Program-made: the position numbers and the translations under genes | The notes under the pieces: generated by a model | Database searches by the model: none | What the model was told of the DNA's origin: nothing | Seen by the model: the letters and a program-made list of their open reading frames with translations, nothing else | Part shown: one piece after another, positions 1 through 13,294 of the stretch | Position numbering within the stretch: position 1 is the stretch's first letter | Layout of the letters: each line of letters opens with the position of its first letter | Source: Vanilla planifolia | Taxonomy: Eukaryota > Streptophyta > Magnoliopsida > Asparagales > Orchidaceae | Assembly (NCBI GenBank): GCA_023846275.1 | Contig: CM043872.1 | Coordinates: forward strand, 11,463,170 to 11,527,169 | Direction of reading: 5' to 3' | DNA: 64,000 bases

Positions 1-3000
1 GTTTGTGTAGCCATGTGGCCACACAACATGTGGAGAGCAACGTCCAATGTGTAGTGTACATCATTAATTATGCATCAAGCATTATGTCGTATGCAATTTT
101 TGGGAATTGGGTAAAAGAACTTTATAATTTTTATGAATAACTTTTATGAAAACTTATAAGACATAATAGAATTTGGAAATTTTAACATAAGACCATACTC
201 TGAAATACTATTAGATTGGCATAAAGAAGAGATTAAGGGACAACCAATGATATGTACTTTGCATTATAATTCAAAGTGATATTAATGAACCTCTCATGTT
301 AACACAAAGTATTACATAGGTGTACTAAACATACTATCCAAATACAAAGAGGCATGTTTGTTTGTATCAAAGGTCAAATTTTAGGACATTGATAATATCT
401 TAATTAATTTAAAAGAGAGAACAAGAATGTTAACATGGTTTTACAACAAGACAAATGAACCAACATAATTCCTATACTATCAATGAATGAGCTTGATGAT
501 TCTTGGTCTTTTTGAGACATGATGCTTCTTAATCAATTGGTCCAATTATAGCTTAATTTATATAATTATTATATACTTTTTATCTAAGTTTCACGCATTA
601 GATTTCAATTATGTAAATTCATAAATGAGAAATTTATTCATTTTGACATGCCTTGAAAAGCATGTCATATTTTTGGCAACCAAAAGTGAGCTTTGAGTGT
701 ACCATTTAGAAGATTTTAGCTTAAGAAATTTGTTGGTGTGTCATTTATAATTTTTGAAATTCATTTAACTTTTTTATGAATTTTTTAAAGTAGAAAAAAG
801 ATATTTTATTTAATATTTTTATTAATATAAAAGAATAATGCTATCCCATTCTTGATGCTCCTTTCGTTATGATTGTCATGAGAGATAAACTCAAGGGTTT
901 GGAGAAGAAGGGAATGAGAGCTTGGGAAGAGGGAGAGAAGAAAATCTTGAGAATGCATTGGCATAATTTGCTATTATAGCAAAGATTTTTTTAAGTTATG
1001 GAAGAGAAGGAGATTACGAAAGAGCTGGATCTTGTTTTTAGTTTAAAAAGTCGAGAAAAGTATGCTTTTATTTAAAATTTTAATTCATTGACATTTTTAT
1101 GGAGGTTGTACTTTAGCTGTTGATGCTTTGGTTTTGATTTAGATGAAATTTGGGTCAAGTTTGCAAAGTTTTGGTTTTCTTATGTACTATTTGATATAGT
1201 CATCATACAACTTCATACTCAAAGATACTAATGGAGAATCAACTCTCATAGAATGGATGACATATATACAAGATCAATATCTTATATGGTCTTATTTGTG
1301 CTTCAAATCATTTTGTCCATATGGTAATAACATCTATATGATGAAGTCATTTTACCTATACAATGTCATAACAACATCAAACTGTTATTAAGGTTTTAAG
1401 ACAGAATGTAGACCATGCAAGTATTATATGAGACCCATATTGTATGATCATTATGATATAAGGAATATATCTTATTTTTAACCTAATTTTATTATATTAA
1501 GATTTAACTTAACTCTAAATCATGCATGTAATGATATTATCATTTATTTATTGCAAGTTAAAAGAGCTTTATGATTAAGATGTGTTTTATCAATGCTTGC
1601 TTCAAATGTAAATGTAATGCGATTCTAATAGTGCCACCATATAGTGAAACAAGTGATAAAATTAATCACTCAAATCAAATTTATTGCATGTAGATGAACT
1701 TCTAGTCATTAGCCAATCCATTAAGAGGTAAACTCAATGCTTCATGATATGCTAAGTGAGCCAAAACATTAAGCATAGGTCTTCATTCTTCTTCTAATTC
1801 CATGTACTTAAATCTTGATGCTTTTCAATCAATTATTACATCTTCACAACACTTTAAAAAATTCATTAGTAACCAATAGTTTGGTTTTGAGATCATTTTT
1901 CTCAAGGGTTATAACATGTACCATTTTTCTCCATGTGTGAGCTTCTCTTTGATCGTTGCTTAATAGTTTAGCCACTTTTTAGGGTCAAATTCTTAGTTTC
2001 TTATAGTCCTTTGGGCTAATGATTTACAAGGTTTTTTGGATAGATGTTGTAGAATCCTTTGAGCAAACAATTGTTGGTTGTTACCTAATGCTAATAGTGT
2101 CCTATGGCCTAGAGTTTGCGGTCTTTGGGCCCAATGTGTGGTTTTACTACCTGCATTTTGAGAGTGTATTTTAGTATTTTTTTGTTCTTAAATTTTTGTT
2201 CAAAGGTAATGTAAATCTTGTTTTAGATAGAATTGCCCAAAAATTGATTATGCGCTTTCTTTTATTGTACTCCCCATATAATTATTTATAAACCTAGTAA
2301 AAGTTTTTGAGAAAAGTTTGCAAATGTAATTAAGAAACTCTAAAAGACCTTTATTACTTCATCTGATATTATTTAGTTTGCTATTTTCATAATTAATCCC
2401 CCTTTTATGTGGACATCTTACTCTTAGTTTCTAATAATACAGAGATTTTAAAATCATATATCTCATTTATAGATTTTATTACTTTATTTTATCTATAAAT
2501 TTACATGAGAGTTGTGTACAATCATTTTATATGGCATTTATTAAATGTTATCTAAGAAGCTATGCAATAGTTATTTATAAGGATTGTATAATTAACATTT
2601 TATAATCTAAATTTATTAAATTTATACATATTAATTACATTTTATATCCTAGACTTTATTTAATAATTTTTAACATGACACTCAAGTTAAAGTCACTAAA
2701 AAATGTTGTATCTCTATCTACTATAAAAATTATCTAAATAATATTTGGTGTAATATAATTGATTTACATTACTATGATTTTATACTTGATCAAACTTTAT
2801 TGTGTTTAGTAGGTGCTTCACATCTTCACTTTTAATTACTTCCATACAAATAATTAATACATATTTTGCATGCACCTAAATTTACATTTTATTAGTAGTA
2901 TCACCATATAGAAAATTGATTAATTTCTTTCATATTAGCCTATCATCCTAAGTCTTAACAAACCTAAACCACCATGTATACTCCTTATGAGACCCAAAAA

Positions 3001-3180
3001 ACTTTTTAACCTAAACTTTCTTAAATTAATCCACTTCATTATACTCCCCATGAAAATATTAAAACTTTTGAACCTTAGCATTCAAGTGTAGTCCACTTAA
3101 CTCTATTGAATTGGAACCTAATGAACCTTCAAAAGAAAAACTTATTGAACTTTTTTTTTACATATATATTTTTTATCCAT
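1..3180. other. Unassigned A+T-rich intergenic DNA
   Basis: I see no gene here. Open frames are short on both strands and none shows a recognisable motif. The stretch near 840-1,020 is purine-rich on the plus strand. The part from about 1,850 to 2,260 is slightly less A+T-rich and reads like decayed transposon or old untranslated DNA, but I could not assign it to a family. Confidence 0.5.
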
Positions 3181-3279
3181 AGTTTTGCCTCCAATATTAA
3201 GCATAAATATACCTTTGCTTATATATGATTTTTTTAATGCTTTCGATTTTATTTTATACAAAGAATTTAATCAAATTTT

Positions 3280-3282
<3 letters not shown>

Positions 3283-3336
<54 letters not shown>
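3283..3336. repeat. (TA)n microsatellite
   Basis: Uninterrupted alternating TA of about 54 bp. A 70-residue open frame runs through it as an alternating I-Y string, which is an artefact of the repeat and not a protein. Confidence 0.97.
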
Positions 3337-3339
<3 letters not shown>

Positions 3340-3439
3340 TATTAGGGGTCATTATGGCTTCAACTTTTATTTACAAACTTTAGAAAAAAAAATATAATAA
3401 GTTGGAAGCATTGAGCTTTTATGTGGTTAGTGATGAAAT

Positions 3440-3928
3440 CTATGTCGGGTTAATACATAAGAGGGGGGGAGGCAATTTACTTTTAAACTTTCTTTATTTT
3501 TAAAATATTTTATTAAATAAAAATTTAACAATCATAAAATGATTGATTTAATAATTTTGTTAAATAAAACTATAAAAAAATTATGTGGTTTTAAACACTT
3601 TTTTAATAAATTTTTTATGCTTGATAAAAATGATTTTAATAAATTTCTTTTATATATGTTTTTTTAATTAAATATTATTAAATAAAAAAGTATCACAAAT
3701 TACACAACGAAGAATAATAAAAGTGACAGAGATTTTTAGTGATCTGACCTAACCCGTACCTACATCCATCCCTAGTCAATCCAACCAAGATTTCACTAAC
3801 AAAACCACTCTCTCTTATAAAAGTTTATAATATTTAGGTATAATATAAAACAATAGTTAACCATAATATTTTATTATTCACTTATAAAAATATATGTAAC
3901 ACAATCTATAGATTATAATATTAGAATA

Positions 3929-3992
<64 letters not shown>

Positions 3993-4560
3993 TAAGCTTG
4001 TAACAACTTAAAAGTCCTAATTTTGAAATATTAAATCAAAAGCTTTATCAATATGAACTAATGTTATTATGAAAAATAGAATCAATAATAATTTTACATT
4101 AATATGATATATTTTAAAAAAATAAAAACATAAAAAAATAAAAAAAAATTAATTATAATGAACTTACTAGTAAGATGTGCAATCAAAGAGAATATTGTAG
4201 AAAAAAGAAAAAAAAATGAGTGGCAAAGATAGCTCTAACAATGGCATCGAAATCATATTATAATTTTTTTATTTTGCTCTTTTTCCAAAAAAATATTGAT
4301 GTAATAAGATAAAATCATCAAACTATCCAACTCCTATGACTCTTCTTTTTATATTAAGATATGTTGAACTAAAATAGAATTCTTCTAATGGCTAGAAAAT
4401 GTCACCCAAAATAACCATTAAAAACATTCACTTTTGTATTCTAAACAAGCACAACTAGCTTTTTAGAATGCTAGTTATGAGCACGAGCAATGATGACCAT
4501 CCGATCTAGGTAAACGAAACAAGAGTTGCTTTGATCATAACACTCAATAAATAGTCCAAA
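3440..4560 (-). mobile_element. Copia LTR-like fragment (SIRE-like), minus orientation
   Basis: This fossil piece matches, by eye, the order of landmarks in the better-defined copia LTRs of this window. A run of seven G lies near 3,462-3,468, where the LTRs of elements A and D have a G-rich tract just inside their 3' ends. A block near 3,735-3,800 (a GATYTGACCTA-type phrase, then a Y-rich CCATCCCTAGTCAATCCAACC-type phrase, then AAAACCACTCTC) matches 54,420-54,490 and 61,070-61,130. I see no coding part and no partner LTR, so it could be a solo LTR or a truncated copy. It is old and broken, and its right edge is a guess. Confidence 0.35.
3932..3989. repeat. (TA)n microsatellite
   Basis: About 58 bp of uninterrupted alternating TA lying inside the copia-LTR-like piece. 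Confidence 0.97.
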
Positions 4561-5868
4561 TCTAATCTAAGTGAGATTTGAGTTGAATCATTAGTCATGA
4601 TGGAGGGGTGGTGCTAAGAAAATAATTAAAAAAATTAACATAATTATTTTGTTGTCATCAAATTCATGATGTCATGACTAAGTATATAATAATTAGAACA
4701 ACATATTTATTAGGTAGACGACATTATATAACTACGTTGTCTAACCTTTAATATAATCAAACAAAATTATGTACTCATTATCAAAAAGGACCAAGAAAAG
4801 TTAAAACTAAGTTTAATAGAGTATAACTCTATAAGATAGATTTTCTTTGGTATGATGAACTTATGTGAAAGAGATTTATTTAGGAGTCATGCTTGTATAG
4901 TAGTTTTCTTATAATAATAATAATTTTTATTTTATTTGAGTTATAATCAATCATATTTAAAGTCGTTATAGTATTTTTTTTATCTTGTTTGGATACTATG
5001 TTACATTTACATCATCTTTTAGATGAAGACATTTTTGTGATTTTTGCTTATAATTTAGGAATTCTCATTATAACTAGTTAAATTCTTCTTATGAAATAAA
5101 ATTTTATATTGGTATTTAGATATTTGATTCTCTATTATGGAATTTTTTGATGCATGCATACACTAATAAAAGAGGGCATATATTGAAGTTCTTTTTCTTT
5201 CCCCTATTTTTTTCTTGATTATCCTTTGTCAAGTTATTGAGCCAAATGCTTGTTATATTGCATGCTTAAGTTAAAGGCAAGGGTGCAATAAGCTAATAAA
5301 GCAATAAGTTATCAATTTGTGATGGCAAAAGCAATTTGACAGAAATTGTTTAACATGTTGGACATAGACGTAAACAATAGTTCTAAAATTGAGTAAAAAT
5401 AAGTGGTTCAACAATGAAGACATGTGCAATAGAACTAAGGGAGATATTTTACCATAGCTAATATGGTGTAACAAAGTTGAGGGCAGGGGTTAAATAAAGT
5501 TGATGAGATTGTCATGTCAATGTATTATTATAATGCAAATGATGCATTTAGTTGATGATTAAAACATATTTTTGCAAGATTTCTTATGCAAAAAAACATA
5601 TGTTTTTAATATCCTCAAAAATACAATACTCTAATATTAGACATTCAACAATCAATTTTTTTATTTACATATAATATAATGAATGTAATAAAAAAAACTT
5701 AGATTTTCAACTAATGAAATGCCATTTGTAAATAGGAAATTTTAATAAATATTCTTTTAATTATATATAACATAAGTCGAGTTTAATACAGCACAGAGGC
5801 TCACACATATGAGCAGTTCTTATATATACATATATATTTTCTTTTTAAAAAATACTTTATTATTGGTG
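4560..5868. other. Unassigned A+T-rich DNA
   Basis: No gene, RNA or clear element is visible. The short minus-strand frames at 5,271-5,474 and 5,820-6,002 have no recognisable motif and strongly biased composition, so I do not call them. Confidence 0.5.
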
Positions 5869-5869
5869 A

Positions 5870-6700
5870 CAACACAAAGGCGATATGTATTTTTTTTAAC
5901 TGTAATGTGCTTTGTTTGATTTGTACCCTTCCCCCCTTCCCAAGCGAACAGATGATAAAACACAGCTAATGGTGGTCCACAAACACCGGCCATCTGCCGC
6001 ACCTGTACCCATCAAATCACACAGGTCATGAAAACCATAAACTGTTAAAGATAAGGCAAGGTCAGAGGTCAAGCTTGTTCTTCTTTCTAGTAATCATCTT
6101 CCTCGCGACCTGCTCTTCTGTCCTACGTTTTTTCATCAATTCCATTAAGCCATTACAAGCGAACCAGACTACCTGGAAGTGGCTTATTTAGGTAGGCCTT
6201 TAATCAATCTTTACTTTATTAAAGGAGGATTAACTTTAATATAATCAATACAACTGGCTTTTATGGAAGAGACAGCGCATTGCTCGCTTCGGCCAATCCT
6301 CGGAAAAAAACTTGCTCCGGCAAGCATGAAAAGATGAGGTTGACAGGTGTCCTGCACAGAGGCGGTGTTGCAGGGAGCGGCTCGAATGAGCTCCGTAATG
6401 TTAATTGGAGAAAGCACTGAAGGCGTGTGTCGCAGTCGACGTGGTTGTACGGTAGATGGTCGGGAGCATCCGCTCCAAGGTAAGGTTTAGGGATCTTAGT
6501 ACAACAAAATAGTGACACGGAATGAAAGAAGTAAAAAACAATTGTTAGAAAGTTATGGACAAATTTGCAAAGTTAACGCCTGCTAGAGCTGACGAGGAAG
6601 GCCCCAGGGTGGAGCCTACAAAAGGTTGTGGAAGCATAGTTAGGGAGAAACAATAATGGCTGCTACAAGTAAAGCATTTATTTGGTGGGCACTTTATCAG
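5870..6700. other. G+C-richer islet, no gene recognised
   Basis: Composition changes sharply from the surrounding A+T-rich DNA: CG dinucleotides, GGC/GCC words and near-balanced bases run from about 5,900 to 6,660. Overlapping minus-strand frames cover 6,211-6,417 and 6,261-6,518, and a plus-strand ATG at 6,263 opens about 25 codons. None resembles a family I know. A donor-like AAG|GTAAGG lies near 6,478. A short plus-strand frame opens with MAATSKAFIWWALYQ near 6,655 and ends within about 100 bp. The islet could be a decayed host exon or promoter, or a less eroded part of a transposon. I infer only that it was not derived from the LTR-rich surroundings. Confidence 0.4.
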
Positions 6701-8400
6701 AATTTTTTTTTTAAAATTTCACAAATCCCGAAAGTTCATCAAGGATTTGCTTGATGGCCGGTTGAGGTTTAAAATCAAACAGATTAAAAAATAATTTTTA
6801 AAAATTTAATTTGTTAAAGAAAAATTTGTTTGATAAAAACTTTTATAAATTAAGAGATCCCGATAACTATTAAACTTTTTTGATATATGTAAAACTTTGG
6901 ATCGTTGTGCCAAATGTTGATGCAATTGGGAAGACGGTGGGTCATGCGCTCAGAACTACTACAAAAATTATTTTTATTTTTAATCATTAGTTTATAATAT
7001 AAAACTTTTAATAGTGTTCTTGCAAATATCTTTAAAACTACTTTTAATGATAAAAGGTGTTATAAAAATATTCACAAAGTTGAATTAGTATAAAACTAGA
7101 TAATGACATATAATAACTCCAGAAAAATAAGGAAATAATTTTTTATAAAATTTGAATAAAAGGCACTTGTGGTGCTTCTTATTGATGTGAGGACTAAATA
7201 ACAAATCGGTTGAATCTTGATGTAAAGTTAGAAGGTCAAAACATAGTTTTTGACGTCTTCACTAAAAGCTTAAGTTTTAGTTTGTATTAGAGATGGGTTT
7301 ATTTTGTCAATCTTCAATTTGATAGTTTAAAGATTCTCATTTGAAAGTTGTATTCCAATCACAAAAGAGGATTCTACGTCCCATTTTTTAAATATTTTAA
7401 ATACTTAGAATATAATTATTATATCTATATTTTATCATTTTCTTGAAATTTTAAAAAACTTCTTTTATATATTTATATTGTTTTAAATATCATGTGATTT
7501 CAATCAGATATTTTGAACACATTAACTATAGCACGATTCAACCATAAATGTTTATACAAATGAATCCTAAACATTAATAAAGAATGTAAGAAACAAAATT
7601 AAATCCTAAATATTAATAAAGAAAATAAGGAAAAACTAATTGCTTTCATATGATTGTCTATTTAAGCTGCATTTTGTATAAATGATAACTAACACGTTTA
7701 ATTAAGGTTAGGTCATTCCAAAACTAATCATTTCTAGAAAATCAAGAACTTCAAACATTCTTAAGACAAGACCCTCTTCATGCTATGTTTAATTTAACTA
7801 GATTTGAATCAATGTTGTAATTCAAGAAGAATGAAGCGGGCCATGGTAACATGAATGAGGGAGAATAAGGCATGATGAGCAAGGTAAGCGATGGAATAAG
7901 ATAATAGAATAAGAGATGAGGGAAGCAAGGATGACAAAGTAGGGCAAGGTAGGATTGCTAGTCTTATGTGCCCAATATTATTCAACAATAGTTTTGATTT
8001 TTGTAATCAAATCTTGATAATATCTAGAAATTGTTTGGTGCATCTTTGAAGGATTTTGGCACATGTAATTATTTAAACTATCATAAGGATGTAATTGCTA
8101 GAAGATTATGTTAAAAAAATTTATCATCTAATTATTTGTTGAATTTTTTATCTTTACACCACTTGTTTGATAAAAATAAAATTATTAACTATTTTTTAAG
8201 TATTTAAGTTCATACATCTTAAGATTGAACAGGCTAATTAACTAGAGAGCTTGGCATTAACTAAAATTATTTATAAGTGATATTTTTTGTGTTAATTATA
8301 ATTGGTATCAAGAGAAACACAAAGTTCAGTAAACAAAGAGACGACTTTTCTTTGAATCATCATTATTTGCTTTAAAATATAAAACTTATAACAATTTTTT
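6700..8400. other. Unassigned A+T-rich DNA with a purine-rich tract
   Basis: No gene is visible. Around 7,830-7,950 the plus strand is strongly purine-biased with GA/AGG words. Near 7,555-7,635 a phrase of about 44 bp (AATCCTAAAYATTAATAAAG core) occurs twice in tandem. Neither part matches an element I recognise. Confidence 0.5.
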
Positions 8401-10350
8401 AAGACACTAGAATTTGATAAGATTGAGTACAAGTAATAAAAATTTTTAAAACATCATTCCCTCACTCATTTAGGGTCTCTTTAGGCATGTATCTCATCTA
8501 GGTTAGCATGCATATACAATATGCCTTATAATATAACAATATTAATAGGTTGTATCATTAGCTAAGTTTAATCAAGTAATAATTAGAAAGAATATAAATT
8601 AAATACAATATGATAAAATAATCATACAATATAATATTCTTATTATACTTGCATGATTAGTTCATTTAATTAGTTAAACAAACATTTAGTCTTAAGTGAT
8701 TCAAAGTTAAGTACACTTAATAGGGTGTTCATTAATGCAACATTATTATCATACTTGTGTGAATAATTTTTTTGGAGGATTGGACAAAGAGTCAAACTTG
8801 ATGATTTAATTTTAAGTTATATTTTGGAAGTTTATACAGTACAATGTTTTTATTATACTTCCATGATTCTTATATTTTTAAAACTAATTGTAATAAACAT
8901 TTGTACAATTATATCATACAATATAATACTATTTATCATTCTTGTATGACTTCCTTTATCAAAGAGATGATGGTTTGACTTATACAGTTGTAGGAGATGA
9001 AAGACTTCATATAATATGATTTTTTAATCATACTTATACAATTCTATGATAACAAAAATGATATTAATTGCTAAGGACTTTATATGTACAATCTTCATTA
9101 TTGTCCAGTATGATCCTTATAAAACCTGAGAGATCTAAAGAGAATATCTAAGTAGAGAAAGATTAATTTGACTTAGTTGAAAAAGTCTAAAAGTTCAAAT
9201 GATTAGCATATTAAGATCTTTTAGCTTGATATTTTGTAAGATCTTATGTATTCATATTGTAGGCTTTTTTGAGCCATTTCTTTGTTGTCCTTTAGCGTGT
9301 CATATGTCTTACCCCTACCAAGCGTTCGATAAAAATGGAGTGACTTTAGCAAAGCTTAACATTGTGGGCAAAGGTGGATGTAAATCTAGATTTTAATCAA
9401 ATCACCTAAAAAATACTTTTGTATTTTCTTATTTTCACTCTCATATAATAATTTTTTAAAGCTAATTATGTCCTTTAAAATAAGTATGAAAAGAGACATT
9501 ATGAAATTATAAAAATATTTTGTTGCTACACTTGGGTTTAATTGAATTTGTTGTTTATACAATTCACTACATCATGCTCATAGGATTCTTAACTTTAGTA
9601 TTGGAAGGAAGAGCTCAAATGATATAAAATATATCGCAAAATGATATAAAGTACATTGTTTAGCATTTATCCTTAGATTAATATGTTAATTAATATGCTA
9701 GAAATCAACACAAAGTGCACATCATATAATAAAATTTTTTAAAATAAAAAATCTTAATCCTCCATTACATTTCATATTCATGTAATTTTAAGGTTTTTTC
9801 ACATATCAACACTCAAATTAATTTTTAAGCTAAATTATTATAAGAACTAAAAGTGTCATCAATAAAAAAGGATCTCGATCAAATGGGCTATCATGTCATC
9901 TGATGATCCAATCAGTGATTTGCCCAATGTATATTAGATCATTAGAAAAAAGATTTGATGCTAATAATGTTAATCATTTATTCAAAACCCTTATTAGATG
10001 GTCATCAAATCATCCAATGAGCATCTAAGCAATAGTCTAATTATGGTAGACCATCTAATGGCATAACTAAATAATAATTGAACTCTTAGTTTTGCAACAC
10101 TTATTTAATGAGAAAATAACTATTGTATTATTTAATGAGAAAAAACTTATATTTCAGATCAAAATATATAAGAATTAATCAATTGGAAATCTTGAACAAA
10201 TACTTCATAGATCAATCTACTTATAAAAATGTGTCAAAGAGTGTTGGTGGCTATATTGAATCTTGGCTCAACTTTTGTATTCTAGAGCCAATTAGAATTA
10301 TCCTTATCTAATGGCTAAACTATTTGGAGACAATCATCTAGACATTACCC
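8400..10350 (+). mobile_element. Copia LTR-like tract (SIRE-like), plus orientation
   Basis: This tract reads as the reverse of the minus-oriented copia LTRs further right. The phrase at 9,390-9,415 (ATCAAATCACCTAAAAA) is the complement of the GGTGATTTGACC phrase seen at 54,425 and 61,075. The left half is full of TATGAT/ATCATA words like the LTRs of A, C and D. Near 9,890-10,070 and 10,265-10,345 there are GATCCAATC- and CTAATGGC-type phrases of the kind seen in SIRE-like LTRs. No primer site or coding part was found on either side. It is an old broken LTR fossil, and its edges are approximate. Confidence 0.4.
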
Positions 10351-12640
10351 ATGGTTAAATTTTCAAATGTTTATTTAAATATTTCTATGACACAATTAGG
10401 ATTATATTGCATGCATTTATTTGTTAAATATTTTTTGTGTTATTATGATTTTTGGAATTACATTAAACTTTATTAAATATCACTTCTTGCTACTTTAAGG
10501 CCTATACATATTTTAGTTTTAAACAATTCAATTTAAAATGCCTCTTTAAGCCATGATCTTTACTTCCTACTAGTTGTATAATATGACGATTAGTATCATA
10601 CTTAGACTAATTATTTTCTAGCTTATATTTAGACATAAAGTAAACCTGTGTTGAGACAATACAGGTATGATATATTCATCATATAGGTGCGACCTCTAAC
10701 TGAGTTATTTATGAGTATGTAAAGTTGGTCATATAAGATATTATCTTGTATGAACACTGTCAGATCTCTAAGAGTTGAGTTTATACTTATATCATATATA
10801 TATATAAAGCCTATTTCACCAAAATATGTAATTTATTTTCTCTCATGATTTGCACTAAGTATAGGTTAGACATGTAATTGTATGAATAAATAAACCAATA
10901 TATAAAATCACTTCATGTATGAAGATAATTCTTGCATCAATTTTATATGATTACTATCAAAGAAAACTTGTTATCATTTAAAGATGATAATTATATTGTA
11001 AAAGTATATTCATTGTTTAATATATATTGCATGTAAATACTAAGGCAATGTATGCATAAGACTAATACAATCAATGTTAAAATTATAGTTTATATATTTT
11101 TAAAAATTTTTATTATTATACTATAATAAAAGTAATATAATATTAGTATGGTCTATTGTTAAGAATATTTGTGGGCATTCAAGATTGATTTAATATTTAA
11201 CTAATATGTTAATTTTTGGATAATTTTGTCAGTGTCTTACAAATACAATAGTGTATATATCATAAGAATACAATTTATTTTTCAATTATGTTAATCTAGG
11301 TAAAATTTACATCTTACAGAAATTTGAAGTGTATAGTCATAGTATATGATATTTTTTTAAGAGCTAGTCTTTTATAAAAATATGTATTATATGATAGCAA
11401 TTTACATTTAGACTAGTATGATAAATATCAAAACTTAAGCATTGCTTACTGTATTAGAATGGTATAGTATGAGGGCTATCTAAAACATGTATGATTCATT
11501 ATTTTATATCTTTTGATGTTTGTTGATTTGTACTATGAGCTTCTAATATAGCTTTTTTTATTATACACTTATGCAGTGTAAAACATGTTCTCGAGTGCTC
11601 AAAATTTGATTATGAGATACTTTGTTCTAATATAGCTTCTTTGTTTGCATCTAATGCACTTCCTCATATAAATAAAATGAAAAACTATAAAAATTGGATG
11701 ATGCTTCAACATGTAATACCTTAGTCAATTAATTTATTTAGCAATATTCTTGACTTATGATTGTTGTATTAAAATTCATTTACGATATCGTTCAATGCTA
11801 AATTTGAATTTTATTTCTAATTAGTGCATATTGTTAATACCATGTCTCCCTCATTTAGTAGTTGTGTGACATTTTATCTTCAAGAATTGAGGCACAAGTT
11901 ATTGTACAAATTCTTTAAACTTTTGTGTATCTTGTTACTTTAGTTGTATGATATTGTTGTGTGTTTACCTAGGTTGGGCTGCCACTATAAGATAAATAAA
12001 GCTTTCCTAGTCAAATTAATGTGCTATTATTGTGAGGGTTTTAGCCTACCCATTAGTTAAGAAAAAGGGCATTGTGATAGAAGCTTAATTAAGTTAACTG
12101 GGGGTAGATGTAACTAAATGTTTTATCAAACATTTTCTATCCTTTCAATCCTAGGCTTCATTATATACTAGATCCTAATGGAAGCTTATCCATTAGTACT
12201 ACAAAAAGGCATTTTCTATCTTTTTAATCTTATGCTTCATTGTATACTCTACTCCACTTGCTAAGTTGTTTTTGGTAATGAGCTACTTGTTGGAACATTA
12301 GTTGCTTAAATTAAAGTGTGGCATTTATGGGTAACCTTCTCTTAAGCCATGTGTTGGAGAGATTAGGCTTATGCTTTTGCTCTAATAACAAAGGCAATTA
12401 CAAAGGGTTTCTCTATTAGTCTTAATGAAAGAGTAAAAATTAAGTTGAATGAAGGTTGTTAGGGTGACTAGAGACCCACAAAGTAGGGACTAAAACACCT
12501 AAAAATTGGCTTACCTTCTTTTTCTATTTGTTGTTTACTCTTTACTACATAAAATATTTAATTTGTAATAACTTTTTTATTTATTAGTTAAACAGTCAAG
12601 GTCCCTTTAATGAATTATTTTGTATTAGTTGTATTATACG
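10350..12640. repeat. TATGATC-word-rich tract and unassigned DNA
   Basis: From about 10,560 to 11,650 the sequence is dense in TATGAT, GTATGA and ATCATA words, as in the copia LTRs of this window, so it is probably LTR-derived. From 11,650 to 12,640 I see nothing definite. A partial phrase duplication (CATTTTCTATCYTTTYAATCYTA) occurs near 12,131-12,155 and 12,209-12,232. No gene is supported. Confidence 0.35.
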
Positions 12641-13211
12641 TTAAAAGTAATGCACATATGATATTCTTAAGTTCTCCCTTCTCTCAATATACTTAATCAA
12701 ACGACCAAATTATACAATGCAATAATGTTGTTGTATAACATGATCTAATTAATTTTTCATTTTTTTCAAAGTTTTTTATTTTAATTATTTTGAACATATT
12801 TTGTGGATGTAACCTATTATTTTTATGCTTTAATAAGACAATTCTTTAAGATAGAAAATCTTGTTAGAGTACATGCCTTAAGCTAAACCTATAAGAGTGG
12901 AAGGATGGTTTTAAAAGCTTTTATCACTTACACTCAAAATTTAAACCAATGTTCTTAATTCCTTAAGAATATTATCCTAGAACTTAACATTCAAAAATAC
13001 ATAAAGAGCCTCTACAAAAAGTCTTCTTTAGGAATGCTCAAACATCGTGTTTGGTGTTCATTATGTTTTCATCAAACACCATAAATAAAACCTTTGACTC
13101 GAGACCAAGCTTCTCCATTTGAGTTCACTTATTTATTCTTCAAATGTAAAATCTAAAAGAAATCAAAGAAAAATATTAGTAAAATAAAAAAATTTTATTA
13201 TTATTAAACAA

Positions 13212-13288
<77 letters not shown>

Positions 13289-13294
13289 TTTAAT
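12640..13294 (-). repeat. Left (3') LTR of element A, part
   Basis: Aligns by eye with the right LTR from about 16,440 to 16,995 in the same orientation, with shared phrases such as TTAAAAGCTTTTATCACT and TCATCAAACA. A long (TA)n run has grown inside it near its 5' end. The end is set by comparison with the TTTAACA end of the other LTR. Confidence 0.65.
13215..13285. repeat. (TA)n microsatellite
   Basis: About 70 bp of alternating TA inside the left LTR of element A. The right LTR has no such run, so it expanded after insertion of the element. Confidence 0.97.

Noticed and set aside
3185-3397. 70-residue frame with an I-Y string
   Set aside because: It is a translation of the (TA)n microsatellite, with no family motif.
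6480-6490. Telomere-like GGTTTAGGG word
   Set aside because: A single copy; interstitial telomere tracts need several TTTAGGG units.
6211-6518. Two overlapping Cys/Pro-containing minus-strand frames as a small secreted peptide gene
   Set aside because: No signal peptide pattern, no regular Cys spacing, and the frames overlap in different phases within a G+C-rich islet where long frames arise by chance.
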